Below are positions 1 through 9,600 of a DNA stretch of 31,890 nucleotides, one piece after another. Source of the DNA: a virus; the IMG/VR virus record IMGVR_UViG_3300048111_000009, positions 1 to 31,890 of that record; one strand, written 5' to 3'. The position numbers and the translations under genes were made by a program. Positions within the stretch are counted from its first letter, which is position 1. Each line of letters starts with the position of its first letter. The notes under the pieces were generated by a model that saw only the letters and a list, made by a program, of their open reading frames with translations, made no database searches and was not told the origin of the DNA.

Positions 1-362
1 TTCTCCTTCATACCCTCTATTAGTTCTACATCTGCTTCTTTAATTACAGTAAGACCTCTCTTCTCATATTCTTCTTTTAATTCTTTGTTTGCCTTGGTGT
101 ATGGACTGCCAGTAATGACAACCACTTCTTTATCAAAGGCTTCTTGCCCTTCTACAAGCAATGAATGTGCTGCAGTTCCAAACCTCATTGCAGGTGTAGT
201 CTCTTGCTTATGTTCTATTGCATGAAGCTGTGATTCACCAAACCTTCTAATATAACTACTACTTATACCTACGCCTTTGTGATATTCATTGTTAGGCATG
301 TCATTGCAAACCCAAGCCTTGCCACGTTGCTTAGGTTGGTATGCTTTTAATTCTTCTATCAT
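1..362 (-). CDS. PD-(D/E)XK exonuclease, N-terminal part (continues at window end)
   Basis: This is the first 120 codons of a gene that runs off the left edge; the rest is at 31276-31890. The ATG at 362-360 shares its A with the TAA of the upstream methyltransferase-like gene (TAATG). The product starts MIEELKAYQPK and contains an MRFGTAAHSLL segment, typical of the N-terminal helix of phage and RecE-type PD-(D/E)XK exonucleases. Joining at the terminal repeat gives a 275-residue protein. The catalytic residues lie in the other fragment. The expected role is 5'-3' degradation of double-stranded ends for recombination or replication. The last eight or so codons here differ from the other copy in sequence but stay in frame. 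Confidence 0.8.
   Translation of the reverse strand, partial: MIEELKAYQPKQRGKAWVCNDMPNNEYHKGVGISSSYIRRFGESQLHAIEHKQETTPAMRFGTAAHSLLVEGQEAFDKEVVVITGSPYTKANKELKEEYEKRGLTVIKEADVELIEGMKE
24..149. repeat. Terminal direct repeat, left copy
   Basis: These 126 bases are identical to 31765-31890. The 23 bases further left (1-23) align with 31742-31764 with 9 mismatches. The repeat lies inside the exonuclease gene, and joining the copies restores one reading frame. This fits an assembly overlap of a circular or circularly permuted genome better than a true terminal repeat, which would not normally sit mid-gene with variant flanks. Confidence 0.95.
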
Positions 363-940
363 TATTCTTTCCCCCATTGATCGGCCATAGCATCAGCTAT
401 ACCTGTATAAAATTTACTTCTCTCCTTACCTTTTCCACCGCCTAACCACCATATTCTATGTTTTTCTTTGTCAGGTAATGCATCTGTTTCTTTTTTTACA
501 TTATTAGTCTCTTTAAGTTTAGGTAAGTTCTTTAACCATAGGCAAGTTCTTTTATATTCATAATGGCCAAATTGGTAAGGATTTATCATTTGGTCTGATT
601 TTCTTATATAGGATGAAATTACACTCACTGGATTTTCTATTGCTATTTTATCAATAGGTGCATCCATAAGTTTCTTTACAAATTCTATAGCTTCATCTCT
701 AAGATGCATTGGTTTATGGCCACTTGTAAACCATCTAGCACCACTAACAGATAAATGTGTACAAGGCGGATGTGCAATCATTAAATCCCAACCATCATCT
801 AAAATATCTAAAACATCACCTTGGTAATGCTTACCTTCAGACTCAGTGGGTAAAATGTCACAGCTTGTTGCATCATGTCCATTTTTTGTAAAGGCATCTC
901 TTACAATACCGCTATACTCACACGCTACTAATACTTTCAC
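362..940 (-). CDS. C5-cytosine methyltransferase-like protein (short)
   Basis: The 192-residue product resembles a minimal C5-cytosine DNA methyltransferase. It begins MKVLVACEYSG at the place of the SAM-binding strand. It has AHPPCTHLS with Cys60, matching motif IV that carries the catalytic Cys, and IENPVS at 101-106, matching motif VI. It is roughly half the length of a normal enzyme, and I see no room for a target-recognition domain or the usual late motifs. Motif I also departs from the common FxGxG. The start is GTG at 940, sharing GTGA with the preceding 58-residue gene, and its stop overlaps the exonuclease start. It may modify DNA or free nucleotides, or be a divergent non-methylating relative. 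Fold assignment is fairly safe, activity is not. Confidence 0.7.
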   Translation of the reverse strand: MKVLVACEYSGIVRDAFTKNGHDATSCDILPTESEGKHYQGDVLDILDDGWDLMIAHPPCTHLSVSGARWFTSGHKPMHLRDEAIEFVKKLMDAPIDKIAIENPVSVISSYIRKSDQMINPYQFGHYEYKRTCLWLKNLPKLKETNNVKKETDALPDKEKHRIWWLGGGKGKERSKFYTGIADAMADQWGKE

Positions 941-1113
941 TTAACCACCCCCATAAGGTACGCGATCTCTGTCAAAGACTCTCTGACCTTATGCTCAGAC
1001 TCGCCAACTTGCACTTTAGTCTCACCTGTTAAGAAGTCTTTGTAATAACCCCTGACCTCTCTCTTGGGTAGGCGGATTTCTCCGCCACCTACTATATTAA
1101 ATATTACTTCCAT
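937..1113 (-). CDS. Small hypothetical protein (58 aa)
   Basis: An open frame from ATG 1113 to TGA 939-937 encodes 58 residues starting MEVIFNIVGGGEIRLPKREV. I do not recognise a family. The upstream GAGGGAAG is a strong ribosome binding site. The start shares TAATG with the preceding 49-residue gene, and the stop shares GTGA with the methyltransferase-like gene. The product is charged and soluble, with no membrane segment. The position between coupled genes and the good ribosome binding site are the main evidence that it is real. Confidence 0.6.
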   Translation of the reverse strand: MEVIFNIVGGGEIRLPKREVRGYYKDFLTGETKVQVGESEHKVRESLTEIAYLMGVVK

Positions 1114-1262
1114 TACTTCCCTCTCTTTTTTGTTAGTTTTACTTCGTGACCTTGCTTGATTAACCTAGCTCTTTTTCTAGCCATGTAGAATAAGTCTCTA
1201 GTCTTGATGGCAACTACCCAGCCTAAGCTAGGTAGTTTTACTTCTAAAGTGTATCTAGTCAT
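1113..1262 (-). CDS. Small basic hypothetical protein (49 aa)
   Basis: The frame from ATG 1262 to TAA 1115-1113 encodes 49 residues starting MTRYTLEVKLPSLGWVVAIK and ending in a basic stretch (KLTKKRGK). It overlaps the genes on both sides by TAATG junctions. The middle (RDLFYMARKRARLIKQG) looks like a helix rich in Arg and Lys, so nucleic-acid binding is possible but only inferred. No family recognised. Its placement in a coupled chain of genes supports it being translated. Confidence 0.55.
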   Translation of the reverse strand: MTRYTLEVKLPSLGWVVAIKTRDLFYMARKRARLIKQGHEVKLTKKRGK

Positions 1263-1447
1263 TATGCACCCCCTCTTTGCAATCTTTGAACCTTCTTTAT
1301 TTGCTTGTCAAATGACCTATAGTTATTAAGGTATTCCTCTCTTCTAGCTAGATTTTCTGTTGGTGTTTCACCAGCAAAAGGTCTCATGTTGTTATATGCT
1401 TTTAACCAGTGTGTTCTTTGTTTTTTTAGGTTTTCTAGTTCGTTCAT
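1262..1447 (-). CDS. Small hypothetical protein (61 aa)
   Basis: I chose the ATG at 1447, starting MNELENLKKQRTHWLKAYN, because AAGGAG lies six bases upstream. A longer frame reaches 1498 but has no such site and would run through an AT-rich, promoter-like stretch. The product is charged and probably helical throughout, ending KKVQRLQRGGA. It has no recognised domain. Its stop overlaps the next ATG (TAATG at 1264-1260), and it is the first gene of the small-gene/methyltransferase/exonuclease group. Confidence 0.6.
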   Translation of the reverse strand: MNELENLKKQRTHWLKAYNNMRPFAGETPTENLARREEYLNNYRSFDKQIKKVQRLQRGGA

Positions 1448-1477
1448 GTTTGACTCCTTATTGTTTAACATACCCCC

Positions 1478-1506
1478 ATTATGCATATATAAATGCATTT
1501 GTATAT
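1478..1506 (-). promoter_or_regulatory. AT-rich promoter/operator candidate upstream of the 61-aa gene
   Basis: The 71-base gap (1448-1518) after the nuclease gene is strongly AT-rich. On the minus strand CATAAT at 1483-1478 could be a -10 box, but the -35 match (ATATAC) is poor. Two ATGCAT hexamers at 1481-1486 and 1493-1498 are spaced as an inverted repeat around an AT core, which could bind a regulator. The evidence is composition and position only. Confidence 0.25.
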
Positions 1507-1518
1507 ATAATAATTAAT

Positions 1519-1962
1519 TTATTTTAAAGGGTTAAGAACTGGCACTTGGCTAAGTGCATCTAAGGTTTCTTGTAAAGAGTCTATTTCTAGGGTTGGGGTT
1601 ATGATCTTTTTATCAAAGGTAAAGTAGGTTTGCGAAGTAGTATTTGGCTTGAAGATAATTCGCTTATGTTCTTGGCTGTAGAAAACAAAAGCAAGAATAT
1701 CACAATGGTAGTTCTTATAAACTTCTGACATTTGCCTTGATGTCTCTGATGCAAAAGTATATTTGCCTTGCTTGGACTCTCTTCTTGTTTTGACTTGTAC
1801 TGTATATTTTCTGCCATTTGTCTCAAGCAGGATATCTGCTGGGTGTTTGTCTTGTGTTGGATATACAAAGTCTGCATATTCCAGCAGGAATGTTTGTACT
1901 AAGGATTCACCCAAAGCACCTAATCTTGAATTACTTTGATGATCTTCCGATGTCTTTGCCAT
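1519..1962 (-). CDS. PD-(D/E)XK endonuclease/resolvase-like protein
   Basis: From ATG 1962 the product is 147 residues starting MAKTSEDHQSNSRLGALGES. It shows the restriction-endonuclease-like core: Glu19 in the first helix, Asp43 in PADILLE and Gln56-Val-Lys58 in YTVQVKTR, the arrangement of small Holliday-junction resolvase or PDDEXK_5-type nucleases. The start overlaps the end of the lysozyme gene by 32 bases. A longer frame to ATG 2025 exists, but neither start has a strong ribosome binding site, and the shorter one matches where the family fold begins. It may resolve branched DNA before packaging or cut host DNA. The substrate is not predictable here. Confidence 0.7.
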   Translation of the reverse strand: MAKTSEDHQSNSRLGALGESLVQTFLLEYADFVYPTQDKHPADILLETNGRKYTVQVKTRRESKQGKYTFASETSRQMSEVYKNYHCDILAFVFYSQEHKRIIFKPNTTSQTYFTFDKKIITPTLEIDSLQETLDALSQVPVLNPLK

Positions 1963-2374
1963 CTTTGCCACATAGTGCAAGTTGTCTTGAATTGTAATTT
2001 GCCCTGTTTGCAGTTTGTATAGCATATTTGCTGTCTAGCAACTCTTCTGATGCTTCCAACCACATACCCATTTCCATTAGGGCTCTTGTCCTTCTAAAAC
2101 CCATGAATCCCTGTATACCCATTTGAAAGCACATATCAAGGCAAACCATTTGTCCTTTTTCAGGAAAGCTACGCCAAACAGTCCAGTATTCATCTAATTG
2201 ATTCATAACTCTTTTTATATCGTTATCAAGCAGATACATGGCTTCTTCTTCTGTGATACCTCTGTCTTCCAAATTTCTTCCTGCACCTATTGTCCACCGC
2301 GATTCGCTGCATTTATAAAGGGTACACATAACACCTTCATGCCTTATAAGCATTTCTTTTACTTTATCGTACAT
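1931..2374 (-). CDS. Endolysin, GH24 (T4-type) lysozyme
   Basis: The 147-residue product cleaves the glycan backbone of peptidoglycan at lysis. It has the GH24 catalytic triad spacing E-x8-C-x5-T: Glu13 (RHEG), Cys22 (YKCSES) and Thr28 (WTIGAG), with Cys in place of the T4 Asp, a common variant. I start at ATG 2374 (MYDKVKEML), one base after the holin stop. The longer frame to 2485 lies inside the holin gene. No signal peptide is seen, so release should depend on the holin next door. The 3' end overlaps the nuclease gene. Confidence 0.9.
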   Translation of the reverse strand: MYDKVKEMLIRHEGVMCTLYKCSESRWTIGAGRNLEDRGITEEEAMYLLDNDIKRVMNQLDEYWTVWRSFPEKGQMVCLDMCFQMGIQGFMGFRRTRALMEMGMWLEASEELLDSKYAIQTANRANYNSRQLALCGKDGKDIGRSSK

Positions 2375-2375
2375 A

Positions 2376-2768
2376 TTATTTGCTGTGGATTCCTTTTGTT
2401 TTTTCAAATGTTCTAAGTGATGACATGCCAAGTAACGATAAAAGTATTGTTGTAAGTTGTGAAAAATCAAACTCAAGAGCTTCAAGTTTTAAATCTGCTC
2501 CATTTACCACAGCTATCCAAGTTGCAATAGGCAAGATAATGTAATGAGTGCAAAGGCTAAACCCACAAACATATCCAATACAGGGTCTCCATGACGATAC
2601 AAACCAGTTCCCGTTCTTCGCTTCTTCAGCATTAAGGCTAATTTGTGCTTTATCCAGCGATATAAGTTCTTTTTGTAAGTCATGTGATAGTTGTTCTTTT
2701 AAATCTTTATCCTGAACAAATTTATCCAAGACGTTATTTGCTACTTCAGCAATTTTGGTAATACTCAA
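2376..2768 (-). CDS. Holin, GTA-type three-transmembrane family
   Basis: The product forms the inner-membrane hole that lets the lysozyme out. I choose TTG 2768, giving 130 residues starting (M)SITKIAEVANN, because AAAGG lies just upstream and the TTG shares TTGA with the stop of the preceding gene. The frame open to 2834 would overlap that gene. There is an amphipathic charged N-terminal half, then NWFVSSWRPCIGYVCGFSLC leading into hydrophobic segments, and a last segment with LLSLLGMSSLRTFEKTKG. These are hallmarks of the 3TM holin family found in gene transfer agents and many proteobacterial phages. It is followed directly by lysozyme. Confidence 0.85.
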   Translation of the reverse strand: MSITKIAEVANNVLDKFVQDKDLKEQLSHDLQKELISLDKAQISLNAEEAKNGNWFVSSWRPCIGYVCGFSLCTHYIILPIATWIAVVNGADLKLEALEFDFSQLTTILLSLLGMSSLRTFEKTKGIHSK

Positions 2769-2965
2769 AACAAGCCTTTTACTATTAAGGTGAATAATGC
2801 AACTACTATTGTAGTAAGACCACCAACCAGCCAAGCCTTTGTGCTATTGACTGAGTTTTGCAAATCATCTGTTTTGCGATAGATGGTCTTCCAACGCTCT
2901 TGACATATCGCATCATGCTTTTCTAAATCTGATGCTACTGATGCGATTGTCTTACGTTCTGCCAT
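2765..2965 (-). CDS. XhlA-like small membrane protein of the lysis cassette
   Basis: This 66-residue protein has a charged, probably coiled-coil N-terminal part (MAERKTIASVASDLEKHD) and one C-terminal membrane segment (WLVGGLTTIVVALFTLIVKG). That layout matches haemolysin XhlA-like lysis accessory proteins. The stop overlaps the holin start by TTGA, so the two are probably co-translated and could interact in the inner membrane. It could instead be a holin regulator or part of a spanin, but there is no lipoprotein signal and no second spanin frame. Confidence 0.65.
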   Translation of the reverse strand: MAERKTIASVASDLEKHDAICQERWKTIYRKTDDLQNSVNSTKAWLVGGLTTIVVALFTLIVKGLF

Positions 2966-2967
2966 TA

Positions 2968-3213
2968 TTATTCCTCTGTTACTTCCTCTGCTTCTTCTTC
3001 TACAGTTTCAGAAAATGCTTTGACCTGTAGCTCTCTATAGTCAGCAAGAATTACATATCTTTCATAAGCAGATTGTAGTTCTTGTAACTCTCTTTGAGCT
3101 ACATTTAATTTGCCAGCTATATTTGCCTGATCTTCGTTTAAATCTTCTGCTTTAAAGTCTCTGCCATTAAAGCTAATGATTACATCGTTTTTTACTTCAT
3201 TCTCGTTACTCAT
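2968..3213 (-). CDS. DUF6447-like small protein
   Basis: The 81-residue product starts MSNENEVKNDVIISFNGRDF, has a helical Q-rich middle (AQRELQELQSAYERY) and an acidic tail (VEEEAEEVTEE). The short beta-hairpin followed by a long helix resembles DUF6447 proteins, which occur next to tail and lysis genes in many environmental phages and have no known function. The ribosome binding site AGGAGA is strong. It lies just downstream of an AT-rich gap that may carry a promoter, so it may be the first gene of the lysis transcript. Confidence 0.6.
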   Translation of the reverse strand: MSNENEVKNDVIISFNGRDFKAEDLNEDQANIAGKLNVAQRELQELQSAYERYVILADYRELQVKAFSETVEEEAEEVTEE

Positions 3214-3243
3214 ATATCTCTCCTATATGTTTTAAGTTAGTTA

Positions 3244-3279
3244 ATTATATTATATATAAATTAAGGCCTATGACCATAG
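3244..3279 (-). promoter_or_regulatory. Candidate promoter and operator before the lysis genes
   Basis: The 89-base gap 3214-3302 holds two overlapping TATAAT matches on the minus strand (3254-3249 and 3249-3244). A perfect 5+5 inverted repeat, CTATG-n2-CATAG, at 3268-3279 sits at roughly the -35 distance. No good -35 hexamer is present, so an activator binding the palindrome, or late host-factor control, is possible. The gene at 3213 follows with a strong ribosome binding site. Confidence 0.35.
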
Positions 3280-3288
3280 TGTATTTAT

Positions 3289-3304
3289 AATTGTAATAAC
3301 AATT
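3289..3304 (-). terminator. Short AT hairpin at the end of the 118-aa gene
   Basis: AATTGT and ACAATT form a perfect 6-base inverted repeat with a 4-base loop, overlapping the stop codon of the gene at 3303. The stem is all but one A/T pair and no clear U run follows, so it is at best a weak terminator or a chance palindrome in AT-rich DNA. Confidence 0.2.
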
Positions 3305-3659
3305 ACTCACCTATAGTTTTTGTTTCAGTCGTAGGTGTTATTTCTTCGTCTATTTTATCTTTTAAAGATTTTTTTAGGTTAGCAACCTCTTCTTCACCCA
3401 TAATGCTTTTTACCCAACCTTCTACTATTGTATTAGTCAGATCAGCGAAAGGTACAAAGTCTGAACCAATGTCCTCTAGTGATAGTGATTGAGTACCATA
3501 AACACTAGCGGTATATGGTACTTCTTGACCATCCACTTCATGCTTTTCACTACTTGTTCCATTTAATCTCCAATGGACATTATAAACTGTGTCTGTATTA
3601 CCCTCATAATCAGGATATACATCTACTGTTTTACAGTCCCATTCGTATGTATTTGCCAT
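3303..3659 (-). CDS. Conserved-type phage protein downstream of the tail fibre (118 aa)
   Basis: The product starts MANTYEWDCKTVDVYPDYEG. The N-terminal two thirds looks like beta strands ending in a YGTQSLSLEDIGSDFVPFADL stretch, and the C-terminal third is a charged helix (EEVANLKKSLKDKIDEEI). Small proteins of this shape often follow fibre genes in marine phages (compare DUF7936), but function is unknown. The position, nine bases after the fibre stop, suggests a tail-fibre assembly or particle-associated role. That is inference only. Confidence 0.6.
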   Translation of the reverse strand: MANTYEWDCKTVDVYPDYEGNTDTVYNVHWRLNGTSSEKHEVDGQEVPYTASVYGTQSLSLEDIGSDFVPFADLTNTIVEGWVKSIMGEEEVANLKKSLKDKIDEEITPTTETKTIGE

Positions 3660-3669
3660 CTTTTTTCTC

Positions 3670-6600
3670 CTATATTGTTGTTATTATAAAACTTAGCAAT
3701 TCGTTATATCTTACACCAAGTCTCGTTTGTTCTACACCATCATCATCTTCCCAGGTCTGTGATATAAACATACCATAGTCACTTGCATCCAATCCCTCTG
3801 CTGTAAATGCATCTTGTAAGTCTTGTGCTATGACTCCAAAATGATATCTAGCTGTTTCATCAGAATCAGGATTATCATCTTTTTCTGCTACTGAATCTTG
3901 CCATCTAAATCTTCTTATTAAACCTTTACACGCTGTAGCAACCCTTTGCTCTGCATCTGTTAATGCTTGTATGTCTTGTTTTTCGTTTTCATCAGAAGTT
4001 TGGATAGTGCCATTGGTTGCATAGATGTCATCAAACCTTGCACCCACAGAACCTAAATCAATTACATTATCAAGAGTAGAGCCATTTCCTCTGCATGGTT
4101 GTATGTTTGTAACTTGATAATCTATAAATCTAAGACCAACACCTGCACTACTTGTAGTACCACTTGCAATATACATATCATTGCCAGTAGCACTATTTAT
4201 ACCTATGTTACCTTTGGTAGTTCCACCAATTTGAACTGCTATGATTTGCCCTGTATCAGATTGACTATCATTTGCTGTTAATACTGGATTAAATGTTTCG
4301 GTTTTAAAGAAGTTAAATACACCATCACCTGTTGCTGTTATAGAAGATGATGCAATATTTCCATTTGGATATATGGTTGTAGCACCAGTTTGACCTGCTG
4401 ATGTGCCACCAACAATCAATCGTCCTGATGAGTCTATTCTGGCTCTTTCTGCATTGTTATAACCATTAAAACGCAAAGAATCATCTGAGTGAAAATAACT
4501 TATAGAGCCTGTTGCCAAATCATCTTGTGAGCCAAAGATAATTGAAGAGTCGGTAGTATTGCTCGATGTCATGTAAAGCTGACAAGAACCTGATGTTTCG
4601 TTTAATCTAAGTTTTCCATAAGGAGTTGCAGTACCTATTCCAACACGTCCTGATGAGTCTATTCTCATGCGTTCTGATGTAGATTGTTTAAATATAATAG
4701 GATGTGTTGCAGATATAGCTGTTAGGGTACAATCCCCATTACTTGAATTATATCCAGCGGTAAAACCTTCTGTAGTTGAACTATCTCTACCAATAGTAAT
4801 GTAAGAGCTTGTGGCATTAGGTGATGTAAATCTAGCTATTTCACCGCTTGAACCATGACTTACATCAAGTTTTGAATCAGGACTATCAGTTCCAATTCCA
4901 ACGTTTCCAGTATTTTTAATATAAATTCTATTTGTATTACTTGTTACAATTGCATGGTCATGATTTGATAAAGTTCCTGATTTTGTATAAGTTATATTGT
5001 GGTCAACACCTGCTATATATTGTTTTGTTCCATCACTTGCTGAATAAAAAGAATAATCAGAAGAACCATTTGCTATTCCTATGCCTGATAACGCTGCATT
5101 TGATTGTGAACCAGAACCAACATGTAATCCCATTTGTGGATTAGTCGTGCCGATGCCCAATCTTCCACTACTATCTATTCTAACCTTTTCAGTATTATTA
5201 ACCTGAAATCTCATGTAGTTATTTGTATGGTCATAACCTATTTGACCAATATTTGCATCGTCAGTATCACCAAAGTTTACATAACCAAAACCATTTGTTG
5301 CCTGATTACTTTGGAAACCTGCTGCATTCGCAACTCCTGAAAGGTGAAGGTCTTTGAATCTGCCACTTGAATAACCTAAATCTATTGCAGCATCTCTATT
5401 TGCTCCAGTAGTTGTTGCAGGTGCGATAATGCCACTTACAAATCTTAAACCTGAATCATTCCCATAAGGAGAACTTATATATAATGCATCGCTATTAGAA
5501 CCAATGCTTCCAACTATTCCACCATCTTTATAGAACCTAAGTATTTCTCCCTCTACACCAGTTTGGTTAAGAATTAAAACTGGGTCAGCATTATCAACAC
5601 CTTGTTTAGCTATTTGTGTAAACCCGTTTGAGCTAACAGAAAAGCCACCACCTGATGTATTGTTAAGCAAAGTTGTGTCAGTAGTTGCCACTAACAGATT
5701 ACCTGATGAGTCTATTCTTGCTCTCTCAGTACCACCCATGTTGAAATGAACATCAAGGGCATCAATATCTAATGATTTATATCCACCACCTGTTCTATCA
5801 TAACTAAACAAAATGTTCCTGTTATGTGCGTGTTGAGGGATAATTTCTACACCAGTATTACCACCATCAGAAACCGATAACAAACTAGCAGGCGAAGTTG
5901 TGCCAATTCCAATGTTACCACCATTTTTAACTGTAAGACCAACTCCACTATCGTCAAATAAATTTATATTTTTATTATTATCAGCTTGAATTGTAAATTG
6001 ATTTAAACCACCCCCCATTCTTCCATATCGGATATTGTCTCTATAAACTTCATAAGCAGTGAAACTTGCACCATTATCAATTCTAATTGAACCTGCAACT
6101 TCTAAAGCAGTTGAAGGCGAATCAGTTCCAATTCCAACATTTCCACCATTCATATAAGAATTGCCATTACCTCTTAGCTGAACAGTTTTTGAGCCTGAAG
6201 AGAATAACTGTAAATAACCCTCATCTGCATCTCTTGTTATTGCAACAGCAGTATTGCCAAGGTCAGATTCTTTTAAATAAATACGACCACCTTGTATGGT
6301 TAAATCACCTGATGTGTCTATTCTAAATCTTTCTGAACTATCTGTTTCGTCATATACTTTTAACGTACCTGCATCTGTAATAAGTCTAAAATGCCCTTCA
6401 GTATTTTTTATATCTACACTAGCTTGACCTGCGTTAGTGCTTTGAACTGTAAGTGTATTATCGTCTTTAGCTGTTGTTATAGCACCTGATGAGATAGTCC
6501 CTGAAAGGTAGAGGTCTTTGAATTTAGCATCAGACTTACCTATATCAATAGCACTATCATTAACAGCATTGGTTGTAGTGTTCCAAGGCATAAGCTGCGA

Positions 6601-9600
6601 ACCAGCTTCTCTAAATCTTAAACCCGCAACACCTGTGCCTATAAATAAATCAGTAGCAGAAGTACCAATACTTCCAACTGTTGAGCCATTTTTTTGGAAA
6701 GCAACTATAGTACCATCTGATGTTTTACGATTAAAAATACCAGTAGTTCCGCCATCGCGAATATGGTAAGCACTACCATTTTGTAAAAATATATGACCTA
6801 CTGTATTTGTGTCTATAGAGGATTGTGCAACTAAAAAATTTCCTGAAGCATCAAACCTTCCATATTCAGTTTCAGATGTTCCGTTATGACCTGCAAACTT
6901 TATAACACCATTACTTGTAGCATTTCTTGAGATTAGGGTTGTAGTTCCTGTAATGTGGTTTAGTTCGGCTAATTTGCCTGAACTGCCTACATCTTTTAAT
7001 CTTAATATTGGTGGAACACCACCTATAGAACCACCTGTAATTTCCAAGTCTGCACCTGTAGTGCCATAGGTTAATGTGGTTTCTGCATTTAAAGTTCCTG
7101 CGGTTGCAGTACCAGTAATAATTCTATTGTCTGCATTGTTGTTTATAGTAAAGCTGTTTGCATCTACATAAGCCTTAACAGATTGTTGTGTTGGTAATAG
7201 CGTTGCAGAATCAGAGGACATATCATCTTGATCTACAAAGCCTGTTATGGTTATCGTGCCATCTGATAGGCTTCCGAAGTTAGCTGTACCTGAAAGGTAG
7301 AGGTCTTTGAATCTTCTATTACCTGTGCCTAAATCAACAAGTCCATTAGAAGCACCACCACTTACATTGCTCATAGGAACAACAGTTGCGTTAAAAAATC
7401 CTAGATTACCAGTACCTTGTCCGATACCTAAAACACCAGCTCCAGTACCAATACTTCCAACTTGTGTAGTATCTTTATAAAACACAGCAATCTCACCATC
7501 ACTTGTTTTACGACTAAGGGCTAAAGGACTTCCACCATCTCTAGTAATCTGAACTTTTCCTGCTGTTCCGCCTGAAGCCAGCTCAACACCTGCTGTGCTA
7601 AAAGAACTGCTAGTCTTACCAACTAAAAAATTCCCGCTAGTATCCAGTCTAGCAGACTCTCCGAAACTTGCTTTGTTTCTAAAGACTATTCCTTGTGCTG
7701 GTGTTGCACCACCTACATATAAAGTTGTGCCTGATTGTGAAATACTACCATCATAACTATGTGCTGTATCAGTATCGTTAAAGAATAAGTAAGGTGCAGT
7801 AGAGCTAATTTTTATACCATTATTAGCTGATGCTGATACTTCTAAAGTATTACTTGGTGCTCCTGTTCCTATGCCTACCCTATTGTTATTTGTAACAGCA
7901 AAGGCTTCGCCAAGATAAGTATCTATAGTTACTCTAGGTGCACCACCTGAATCTGTTTTAAATCTGTGTTGAAACCCATATGTGTTCCAGTTAGTAGTTG
8001 CACCTGTATAACCTGATGTACTTGCAATAAGATATGGTGCATCTTGATTGCTTGAATAGCTGACTACTTCTCCTCTAAACTCATCCCTAGCTAGTACATC
8101 GCCTTGAACAGTTAGTTTGGCATCGGGTGTAGTGTCTCCAATTCCAACATTTCCTGATGAGTCTATGTTTACTACTTGGCTTCCGTTGGTAAAAAACTCC
8201 ATACGATTATTAGTATGGTCATAAGCAATACGACCTACTGAAGCACTTGTAGTGTCACCAAAGAATATATAGTTTGTATTAGTATCGTTAGCAGAAGTTA
8301 ATCTTATACCACCATTATCAACAAGACCTGCAACATGCAAAGCTTTTTCAGGCGAAGTCGTTCCTATACCAAGCGATTCAGCACTTGCATCCCAGAAAAA
8401 CTTAGCGGTTGTTCCAGTGTCTTCGTAGAAAGAGATGTCTCCGCCATTATTAATAGTTAATCTATCTTTAGAAGTTGTTTGTAATTTAATAGCACCAAAA
8501 GAAGATTCAGCATCAAATATATATCCTGAACCTGATATACCTGCATCATAGTTTTTTAATGTAAATGGTCTATTACTTGCTGAACCTGTAAAGGTTGCAA
8601 CAGTTCCAGTTGAACCTAAATTAACAGTCAAACCATCAGCAGTTACCCTTCCTGTTACGTCTATGCCTGTAGAGGTTGTTTTAATTTTTTGCGAACCATT
8701 ATGATTTAATTCAACTGCACCATCTTCACGGGCAATCATCATTATTTCACCATCTAGTTTTTGCATAAGAATACTAGAGCTTCCCTGTATGCGAAGTGTT
8801 CCAGTGCCAGTATCCTTAATATAACTATTACTACCATCATGGTAGATTTGTAAATCATTACCTGCACCAAAAGTTGCTTTTGCATTATCAACAAAGTTTA
8901 AGGTATCTGCACTAGCATCCCATTTTAAGTTTTGTGATGTACCTGTATCATCGTAGAATGAGATGTCTCCGTTAGATGCTATTGCTAATCTTTTAAGTAA
9001 TGAAGTATCGTCTGATGTAAATAAGTTTAACTCACTACCATACGAATTATATTTTGCACCAAATGCTTTTATATTTACTGAGGAAAGGTCATTAGCATAG
9101 CTTCCGTCAATAGCCAAACCTGAACCAAAGCTAGAGTTTACACTTGGTGTATTAAAAATTACTGAACTGCCTGTACCAATTGTACCAACAACAGAACCAG
9201 CAGTAGATACAGGTAAATAAGAAAAACCTGCGGTGCTATCAACAGTCAAACCATCCATTGTGGCTGTACCTGTTACGTCTATACCTGTGCTAGTAGTTGC
9301 GATTTTAGGTGAACCATTATTGTACAGGGTTACTGCACCGCCATTGATAGCTTGTAAATAATTCTGCGTGCCATTTGGAATCTGCATTTCAATATTGGCT
9401 GCTTGGATTTTTAAGTTACCTGTGCCTGTTTCTTTTATGACACTATGGTTGTTTCCAGACTCATGGTAAATTTGTAAATCTGCATCAGCACCAAACTCTA
9501 CTTTTTGATTGTCTGGAATTCTTATAGTGTGTGAAAAATCAAAATTATCAAAATTAGTATTCCAAAGAATAGTCGCATCATTACCTACACTTACAGCATC

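Noticed and set aside
1599-1877. Minus-strand 92-codon frame inside the PD-(D/E)XK nuclease gene
   Set aside because: Different frame within a gene with clear catalytic motifs; no ribosome binding site or family pattern.
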